A stretch of DNA of 64,000 bases from assembly GCA_029465975.1 (NCBI GenBank), contig CM055738.1, positions 2,639,351 through 2,703,350 on the forward strand, read 5' to 3'. Both the position numbers and the translations under genes were made by a program. Under the pieces are notes generated by a model. That model had not been told where the DNA came from, searched no databases, and was given only the letters and a program-made list of their open reading frames with translations. This document shows, piece by piece, positions 55,641 through 64,000 of the stretch (its first letter is position 1; the number at the start of each line of letters is the position of its first letter). The DNA is from Dallia pectoralis. Taxonomy: Eukaryota; Chordata; Actinopteri; Esociformes; Umbridae.

Positions 55641-57769
55641 GAGGGAGAGAGAGTAGTATTGAGTGAGACCGTAGGCGACCACAGTGCGCCGTGCGTGTCC
55701 CTGTTCCTCTGGTTGTCTCCTGATACCCTGTGGACGACCACATTAACCCGGCTGTGGTGAAGTGGTTCTGCTCCAGGCTTCAAAGGCCTCAGCCACAGGC
55801 CTAATTAGAGGGGCCCGGCCCTGGTCCAGAAGCAGGGCCCTGCAAGGCCAGAAGACAACTAGGCAAGAACTGTTTGCGAGCGCACACTACATTACAATAT
55901 TTAACATCTATCCGGAACCACAGTACATCATGGTCTGATAGCAAACTGATACATTAATAAACAGATTGGCTGATGAGAGTGTAAACTGAAGACTTGTTTC
56001 ACTACGGTAAACGTTCTGTAGGTAAGGGATGCCAACCGTACTGTGTTCTGGTACTCCAGGGAATTCCGCTTCTCTACGTGTTGAAACGCTGAAGCTGATC
56101 ATTCCAGAATCTATTCAGATTGGTTGGAAGTAAAAGTGACACACTAAGACAGTGATTTGTACATTGGTCAGAAAAATGTTAGGTTTCTCTGTTTGGAAAA
56201 GCAGTAAAACGTAATACCAAATACTGTGATTGACATAAAAATACAACTTGTCACACACTTCTAGCGATTTTGCTTACAGAGGTAATTCCAAGTTTACTAA
56301 ATGTTTTTTACAAGTGAAGAACTAATGTCACTGTTGTACCTTTATAGCGTTTCTCTAACTCTCTCTTCTGTCTCTTCCAGAGTAGACAAGCCAGACATTT
56401 ACAAAGGCCTGTCAGTTCATGTTAGAATGTGTTAGTTTGCTTTAGACAATCATTAACATAAACCCGGCCTGTTGAATGGGTTTCTTATCAGATTATCTCA
56501 CCTGCTCATAACTCCTGCAGTTGTCTCAAAGTGCTTTAAAGTATACCCGACCTGAAACCCAAAAGAACATTAGCAGAAGAACAGTACCTAGGAAAAATCC
56601 CTAGAATTCGGCTTCCTGCTAACCTGTTAAGGAAACCGGTTCTGAGTATTTACAAACACAAAAAACATGGTTAAAATGCCACAATCCTGGGTCGGTTCGG
56701 GTCCTTTCTCTTCTCTCGTTTCCAATCCTGTTCACTCAGCCAGGGCTATAGACCAGAACTCTCTCACAGCTGGGTCTTGCAGGGGCAACATGCCGTATAT
56801 ATCGGGGAACGTTGAGTTGCCACATTCTGGAGCATCTGTAACTCTTCATGGAGATACAATAAGTTCAAGCTCACTAATAATGGTTTTTTGACATTATGAT
56901 TTCCTCAAACAAAAATATTCACCTTAACTGAAAAGATGAAAAGTGTTACCAAATATCGACATTGCTGATGTTTTCCTCAAATAATCGCAGTCTACATTTC
57001 ATAGAGATCTCCAGTGTGCGACTACTTTATATATAACCCACAGATCCTCAGTTTAACTCTATTCAACTCTATTATTGTCGCAGAACAGCTGAAGCCTACT
57101 CCCAGCGATCATTGATCATTATTAAATCAACCAGCTAAACATTGTTGAATATAACAATATCTGAAAAGGCATTTATCAATATTTATCCAAGCTACACAGT
57201 TTGACTCCAACCGCTTATTCTAGGCAGAGCAATGTCTGAGAAATATTTATATTTCAGAAATGAAAACATGTTCTTGGATTGTTTATTGAGTAAAGAAATC
57301 ACAGTCACTGGTCGTTTTTAGAGGTTTTGTAAAATTGTTCACATTTCAACAATACATTTCATGAATATGAATTGAACACAAATGCTGTCTACGTCCCTCC
57401 CAGTTTGAAGAGAGTGGAGTGGTTTGGGGGTTAAGGGTTGGGGTTAGGGGTCATTATTATGTATTAAAAATTCCCACATTGATTCTTGCTGTTATATAGT
57501 TCGTTTAAGTATGTAAATGTTGTATACATATTTTTGGTCTGTAGCTATAATGACCAAGAATCCTTATCCCACAACTGACATTGGTATGACTTTCTCAAAT
57601 CCTCTCTCCTCGTCCTCCTACTCAAAGAAGACAAGGAGAGAGGACCCAAGGACTCAGTGACAAAACAAATGAGAATCTCCCATGCCATATCTGAGGTATG
57701 TAGGCCTAAGACATTGTCATAGGCAGAACATGATGTTAGCAACCAAACAGAACTGACTTTTGTGTTAGC
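55641..57769. other. unique intergenic sequence
   Basis: No gene, RNA or repeat family recognised. Confidence 0.5.
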
Positions 57770-58165
57770 AACAGAACAGAACATGAAGTGTCCTCTGTGT
57801 TAGCCACAGAACAGAACATGGAGTGCATTCTGTGTTAGCAACAGAACAGAACATGAAGTGTTGTCTGAGTTAGCAACAGAACCGAACAGAACATTAAGTA
57901 TCTTCTATGTTAGCTACAGAACAGAACAGAACATGGAGTGAATTCCGTGTTAACATTAGGACCGAATTTGGTACTCCTTATGCTATAGCAATAGGGCAAA
58001 ACACAAAGTTAGCAACAGAACAGAATATGGAGTGCATTCTGTGTTAGCAACAGAACAGTACATGGAGTGCATTCTGTGTTAGCAACAGAACAGTACATGG
58101 AGTGCATTCTGTGTTAGCAACAGAACAGTACATGGAGTGCATTCTGTGTTAGCAACAGAACATGT
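57770..58165. repeat. about 36-bp minisatellite, about 10 copies
   Basis: Units contain TTAGCAACAGAACAG and ACATGGAGTGCATTCTGTG. The right-hand copies are nearly identical. Confidence 0.93.
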
Positions 58166-61050
58166 GGTGTGTTAGATGATGAAGAGCTAGGATGCTAACA
58201 GTTTGTAGGCAGCCCTGGTGACATGGCTGGTCAGGAGCCCCTCCCTACATGCTGCTAATTGATGTAATGGTTGTAATCACCGGCAGTAATGAAGTCTGGC
58301 GGTTCCCACTCGGTTTTTCATCTCCTATGGTGGTTTCTCTAAGTGCTATTACAGGTTCAGCCTCTAATAAGGCGGTTTCCCTTGGTGTGACTCTCTGCGG
58401 AAATGAGGGGTTGGGGCCCAGAGGAATTCTCTGTGATACGGGTGTGACTTGTCGTGTTTACGGGGATCTGCTCGGCAAGGTCGTGTGCTGGTGTTTTGAC
58501 GGCGCCGGTCGGTGCAGCTGGTATCTGACGGGGGTTAGGTGCCGTGTTTTGGTTTGAGAACACAGAGGTGTCTTGTCTAGACTGAGTTTTATATTATTGG
58601 ACTTTCTAACCTAATTCACATCTCCCTGCTCTTTCTTATTGACAGGGTTGGACTTAACGACTTGGAGGCCCAGGGCAGAGTCTAGTATCAGAGAAAAAAT
58701 AAAACAACACAATACGATAATATTATGAAAAATAGAACGAGAGAAATTACCATTGATTTGAAATGCATGTAACCACGTCTTGCTAACCAGAAAGAGGTGT
58801 GTAGAGGTGGTTTGTCCTTGGCAAAGCATTCATCCAACCTAAAATCAGCTAACAACGACACTCCAAACACATGAACTAAACATACCTCGTTCTAAACTCC
58901 AACTTATATCTGAAACTCACGGTGGTACAATGAGCTCTCTGCAGCTCTCACCCTCTCTCAGGCCTTCTCTCCTTGCTTGGCATGACGCATAGAGACAAAC
59001 AATAAGTCTTTGTTGATGGTCGCCTGCTGCTTTTCTATTTGATTTGATCGCTCAGCTCAGCTTCTGTGGTGTCGTGTTTATATCTGTTTAACCACGTTGT
59101 CGGTTTCTTTGGGACTCGGGCTGCGGTTCCTCTGAGGGACGTGACACGGTCCTCACTGACGGGCTGTGTGTTGATACATCATTTAACACTGACCAGCATG
59201 TAAACACTTACAGATGCATATAGCGAATCATGTACTTATTCATTGATGAAAGGGATTAAATTCATCATTCATTCTGCATCAAAGTTGGGCCTTCAGAAGT
59301 ATTTCTGGGAGTGATTTTATTTTAGATGTTTGCCAGGTGTGTTCGTGGCTGTACGTTGGTCAGAGAAATCTAGTTAAACTGGACAACGTCTCTACGAATG
59401 AAGAGAATAAGTAATTGAGCTGATGGAGAACTTCAGGAGACACAAGAGAACACGCCCCCTAACACATCGTCAGGGTCTCGGCCAAGAGGGTCAGAAGCTT
59501 TAGGTTCTTGGAAACAATGTGGTCAAGATGCACAGCAGCGCCTCCTCCTGGTGCGGGAAGAAACAAGCCCCTAATGTCTCCTCTTAACCTTAAATCTAAT
59601 TCTAACACCCAACAATAAACTATGTTTTGCAACCAAGGACCAGCAAAAGAGTTTCAGTTTCACTCATTTTACAAACATATTTAAAATGGCCTTTTTATCT
59701 CTCAGTAAAGTTACATTCATTAGGTTTTAGAGGCAGTTAAGCAGGTGTGAGAGCAGACCTCCTTGGGGTGCTGAGAAAAACTGAGTCTGAAATGTGTCGC
59801 GTCCCGTTGGTGAGGAAGTCAGTGATGTGGTGACAGACGAAGCTAGATACGTTCAGACGAGTTGTCAGAGTTCTGGGATGACGGTGAAGTCCCTAAGTTC
59901 TGGGACGATGGTGAGGTCCCTAAGTTCTGGGACGATGGTGAGGTCCCTAAAACTGCGGAGGGTCGAGTGAGGCACCAAGTATAGTTTGGAGATTGGGAAC
60001 CGGACTAGGTCCTCAAATGTTTTCATGATGAGTTCTGACCCTCACCGTATAGTAATGTAACTGTGTGTCGTTTTGGGATGTGTTGTTGTCGAGATACGCG
60101 CTGTGTAGAGATGTGTTCTGTAAAGTGCAGTGTGTTGTGTAAACGTTTCTCTATGCTGCCTTGTCAATCAGTCAGGGAAAGTAGTAAAATCTCCCAGTTA
60201 GCCATACATGTAATTACAGCTTGCCAAGACGTTACTAAATATGCCCTTCGCTAGGTTTCTGGTTTTGTTTTTTCCTCCCCTTTCGCCTTTTGAAGGACTT
60301 GTAATTGGTGAAGGCAGTGTGTCAGGATTAGAGGCTGGAAGCTTGAAACCCCAACACCCCTTAAAACCACAACCACCCCCAAACACTCTACCCCCCCCAT
60401 TTTCCTCTTGCTTTTGCGGAGGCCAGACAGAGCCGGTCGTGCTGTTAGCCTCTTTTCTCCTCCTATCAGCATCCAGATTCCTCCTTTTCTCCTCCTCTCC
60501 TCCCTGCAGTCTAACCCTGTATTATGTGTATAATCACGTCATTTAAGGCATTTTATAACGAGTCATTAAGATGAGGTATATTTGACTGGAGCCAGAATCT
60601 TAACGGTTCTGGTCAGTCTCTCTAGTTTTCCCCACATTCCTGCTCTCTCCGGCTGGCTCTGATGTAAAACCGGACTTGGTATCTTTTCCGTGACTTCTGG
60701 GCCAAAGCGGGGACTCACCGTTGTCTGTAATGATGAAAATGCCATTTAGAGGAAGATACCGGACGTATAGATACGTGACGTAAGAAAATATATCACAATG
60801 CCACTGCTCGATATTTCAACAACTTGTGCACAGAGTGGACCGAGCCGTATAAGAACCCGCCAATAAGGGACTCTCCACACCTTATTCCACGCTCTCACCA
60901 ATCTCAACTAAAGCTACCCCACATCGGGGCAGACGTTCGACTGACACAGGCATGTGAGGTGGCGTGGGTGAGGTGTGTGTGTGGGGGTGCTTGGTAATTA
61001 AGCCCTCCTGTACTCTGCTGTTGGGAAAACATTGGTTCATTCACCTCCTT
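58166..61050. other. unique intergenic sequence with a small array
   Basis: Three copies of a 30-bp unit (AGTTCTGGGACGATGGTGAG) at 59862-59950. 58640-58690 resembles a dispersed-repeat end. No gene recognised. Confidence 0.5.
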
Positions 61051-61054
61051 ATGA

Positions 61055-61150
61055 ACATGCTAAGCAGAACATGCTAAGCAGAACATGCTAAGCAGAACAT
61101 GCTAAGCAGAACATGCTAAGCAGAACATGTTAAGCCGAATATGCTAAGCA
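61055..61150. repeat. 14-bp array
   Basis: Six to seven copies of AGCAGAACATGCTA. Confidence 0.95.
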
Positions 61151-61209
61151 ATCAGTTAATACCCTGGTGGAAGCCAGCCAGCTTTTATAATCTAGCCACT
61201 AATTTTTGT

Positions 61210-61664
61210 CTCATCTCTCATCTTCAACCGCTTATCCGGGGTCGGGTCGCGGGGGTAGCAGCTCTAGCAGGGGACCCCAAACTTCCCTTTCCCGGGCAAC
61301 ATTAGCCAGCTCTGACTGGGGAATCCCGAGGCGTTCCCAGGCCAGTGTGGAGATATAATCTCTCCACCTAGTCCTGGGTCTTCCCCGAGGTCTCCTCCCA
61401 GCTGGACGTGCCTGGAACACCTCTCTAGGGAGGCGCCCAGGTGGCATTCGTACAAGATACCCTCACCTATGGTCATGAAAGCTGGGTCATGACCGAAAGA
61501 ACGAGATCGCGGGTACAAGCGGCCGAAATGGGTTTTCTCAGAAAGGTGGCTGGCCTCTCCCTTAGGGATAGGGTGAGAAGCTCAGTCATCCGAGAGGAAC
61601 TCGGAGTAGAGCCGCTGCTCCTTTGCATAGAAAGGAGCCAGTTGAGGTGGTTCGGGCATCTTGT
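61210..61664 (-). mobile_element. 5'-truncated, 5'-inverted LINE (non-LTR retrotransposon) copy
   Basis: The minus strand from about 61453 to 61210 encodes the C-terminus of a fish LINE ORF (MPPGRLPREVFQARPAGRRP to PPRPDPG and stop), then a GATGAGA-type tail. The adjoining plus strand (about 61454-61664) encodes the segment just before it (YGHESWVMTERTRSRVQAAE to LRWFGHLV). Both frames are intact. The 12-bp ACTAATTTTTGT flanks both sides (61198-61209 and 61665-61676). Clade not certain (Rex/RTE-like). Confidence 0.88.
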
Positions 61665-61699
61665 ACTAATTTTTGTGTGACACACAATATCCTTTTTTA

Positions 61700-62120
61700 G
61701 CAATGACCAGGGAGCAATTAGTTAATTGGATCAGGTAAACTGCCTTATGCAGGGACAGAGTAATCAATTAGCGTTAATTGGATCAGGTAAACTGCCTTAT
61801 GCAGGGACATACTAATCAATTAGTGTTAATTGGATCAGGTAAACTGCCTTATGCAGGGACATACTAATCAATTAGTGTTAATTGGATCAGGTAAACTGCC
61901 TTATGCAGGGACAGAGTAATCAATTAGTGTTAATTGGATCAGGTAAACTGCCTTATGCAGGGACAGAGTAATCAATTAGCATTAACTGGATCAGGTAAAC
62001 TGCCTTATGCAGGGACAGAGTAATCAATTAGTGTTAATTGGATCAGGTAAACTGCCTTATGCAGGGACAGAGTAATCAATTAGCATTAACTGGATCAGGT
62101 AAACTGCCTTATGCAGGGAC
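61700..62120. repeat. about 55-bp minisatellite, eight copies
   Basis: Units contain AATTGGATCAGGTAAACTGC and CTTATGCAGGGACAGAGTAA. It starts just after the LINE insertion. Confidence 0.94.
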
Positions 62121-63139
62121 TATGAATTAGTCAAGCTACCTTTTATTTACATTCATAGAGAATAAAAAGTGTTCAAATGTAACTGAAAAGATCTTGGATC
62201 AAGCGATTGAATTGGCCTCGCCCAGCTCTTGTAAGGGTGCCTTTCTGAGTATGAGTTGCACATTATACATTGGTTTAGTGGTCTTGATGTTAGATCATCT
62301 GGCCATTAGAAATACATATCCACTTTCTAAGCTTCTCTGAACTGTCCATTTTGTTTTAGTTGTTCTTTATTTCTTTGTGGACAGTTTCAGCAGTGAGGTG
62401 TACTTCCTGTTACAGGGTTTGGCGGTTTTACCAACTAGCCCACTTAAGTCCAACTTCAAGTGGCTGCATAATATGAAACAGAAAATCTGAACGAGGATGT
62501 CTGCAGATTTCTTTGTGGTACATCAACCCCCCTTGCCCCCCACCCCAACCCCAACCCTGCCTTTCAACTTCGACATCTTCCTCTAAGCAGATGTTCACAA
62601 GTGTAAGTGCGAGGCCCTAATTGAACCCTACACCCTGCGCATAACCCTACTCCGCTGTGTCGTGACGAAACCACCGTGTACAATGTAGGGAGTAGGCTGC
62701 AAATTGGGACTCGGTCGGGAGCGGAATCCCGCGACACCACAAGTAAACGTATTTTTCCGACGGCGGGGTCGAGAACCAAAAACCACCGAAACAGCCCTTT
62801 ACAGCGCGACATAAAACGAAACTCAAAATGGCAGGGGAAAAAATGTAAGGACAGAATATTTTTCTCGAGAAAAAGGGGGGAAAAGTAGCTAAGGATTTTG
62901 TAATTCAGCCTTTATTGAGGTTGCTGGTTTCTGCAGTGCAACCTTTTTTATGTGTGAGAAGGCCTCTCTGTAATTTGTCCCCACCGCCAGCACCACAGCA
63001 GCTTGTAATAAAAAGAGTGTCTATTCTGAGATCCTCTGGAATAGTGGCCTCCTTTAGCTAGTCTTCCTGTCAGAGCCGTGTGCTTCTATTCTCTGTGTCA
63101 GAGAGGAGAGGTTGTCAGGTGGTGGTGGATGGATGTAGG
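62121..63139. other. unique intergenic sequence
   Basis: No gene or repeat family recognised. Confidence 0.5.
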
Positions 63140-63470
63140 AGAGGGTGCGTGAAGGGAAGGAGGTGTAGGGGAGGAGCGATGGGTTGATGTTAGGTTTAAG
63201 GAGGAGCGATGGATTGATATTAGGGTTTAAGGAGGAGCGATGGATTGATATTAGGGTTAAGGAGGAGCGATGGATTGATATTAGGGTTAAGGAGGAGCGA
63301 TGGATTGATATTAGGGTTTAGGAGGAGCGATGGTTTGATATTAGGTTTAGGAGGAGCGATGGATTGATATTAGGGTTTAGGAGGAGCGATGGATTGATAT
63401 TAGGGTTAAGGAGGAGCGATGGATTGATATTAGGTTTAAGGAGGAGCGATGGATTGATATTAGATTTAGG
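63140..63470. repeat. 30-bp minisatellite, about 11 copies
   Basis: GGAGGAGCGATGGATTGATA followed by TTAGGGTTAA, with small length changes. Confidence 0.94.
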
Positions 63471-64000
63471 GCATCAGAGGCCAACCGTGTCTTTATCAGA
63501 GCCAAATACTGTTGACAGATCAAGTTGAAGGGCTGATTGTACCATGTTTTTGAGAAAGATCTGACTCAGGTTCTGAAATACGGCATCAACGAAATCAGTC
63601 GCTTCCTTTGTGACGTACAACTTTGTCTCTGGCGTGATAAATCAAATCAATACCATTTTATAGCCATTTAAACAGACCCACTTTCCAAAGTCCTGTCCCT
63701 TTCCAAATCCCTCCTCTACGTCCGCTATACACTGTTTTCCATGAACAAAAAGCACTGGTCTTGTTTTAATTTGGTCTTACGGGGTGAAGTAAGTGGGACG
63801 GCCCCCTGCTGTTCTACACCGGCCCACTGGGGCATTCCCGTGGTCGGGTCACTCTAAGCTGGTGCATTGTGGTCACCAGATTCAAACTACACTTACGTCT
63901 TGGACTCACATGGTCAACAGGTCCAGGGCGCAGAACGCCATTTTATGAACGGCAGGGGGAAGGGGGGTCGGTTTAAAGTGAAAAACGCACGCTCGTTGCA
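63471..64000. other. unique sequence to window end
   Basis: Nothing recognised. Confidence 0.5.

Overview
This is a piece of a ray-finned (teleost) fish genome. It carries intron-split vertebrate genes, vertebrate GT-AG splice sites, fish Tc1-type transposon and LINE remnants, and a very heavy load of tandem repeats. I cannot name the species. The Tc1 types would suit a salmonid, a pike or a related fish, but that is only an impression.

Three protein-coding genes can be rebuilt exon by exon with consistent reading phase. (1) bin1 (amphiphysin II), plus strand, 6235-22727, 18 coding exons, 570 residues: N-BAR domain, neuronal exon 7-type insert, a clathrin/AP2-type linker with a 24-nt microexon, and a C-terminal SH3 domain. 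(2) slc23a3, plus strand, 25467-37313, 12 coding exons, 583 residues: a nucleobase/ascorbate-family membrane transporter whose NAT signature is degenerate. (3) An Indian hedgehog gene, minus strand, 45514-40065, 3 exons, 417 residues: signal peptide, Hedge signalling domain, Gly-Cys-Phe autocleavage site and Hint autoprocessing domain. slc23a3 and ihh converge tail to tail. SLC23A3 is also close to IHH in human, which supports both names; bin1 next to them is a fish arrangement. The three proteins have unrelated jobs (membrane curvature and endocytosis, solute transport, secreted morphogen), so no shared pathway is implied.

Layout: 1-6234 repeat-rich intergenic DNA ending at the bin1 promoter side; 6235-22727 bin1; 22728-25466 intergenic, with an array of CCAAT-type elements; 25467-37313 slc23a3, whose first intron holds a decayed Tc1 transposon; 37314-40064 intergenic between converging genes, with a tRNA-like sequence; 40065-45514 ihh; 45515-64000 upstream of ihh, with large minisatellites, a SINE tail and a LINE copy, and no gene that I can support.

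Nearly every intron holds a minisatellite, together roughly a third of the window. Most long open frames in the window are artefacts of repeat units whose length is a multiple of three. The most interesting points are: about 22 tandem copies of the start of slc23a3 exon 7, each with its own splice acceptor; a 2-kb minisatellite in slc23a3 intron 1 that appears to have grown out of a Tc1 transposase coding segment; a LINE copy with a 5' inversion and a perfect 12-bp target duplication; and 13 RUNX-consensus sites in 190 bp upstream of bin1. I found no evidence for a wholly new biological system.
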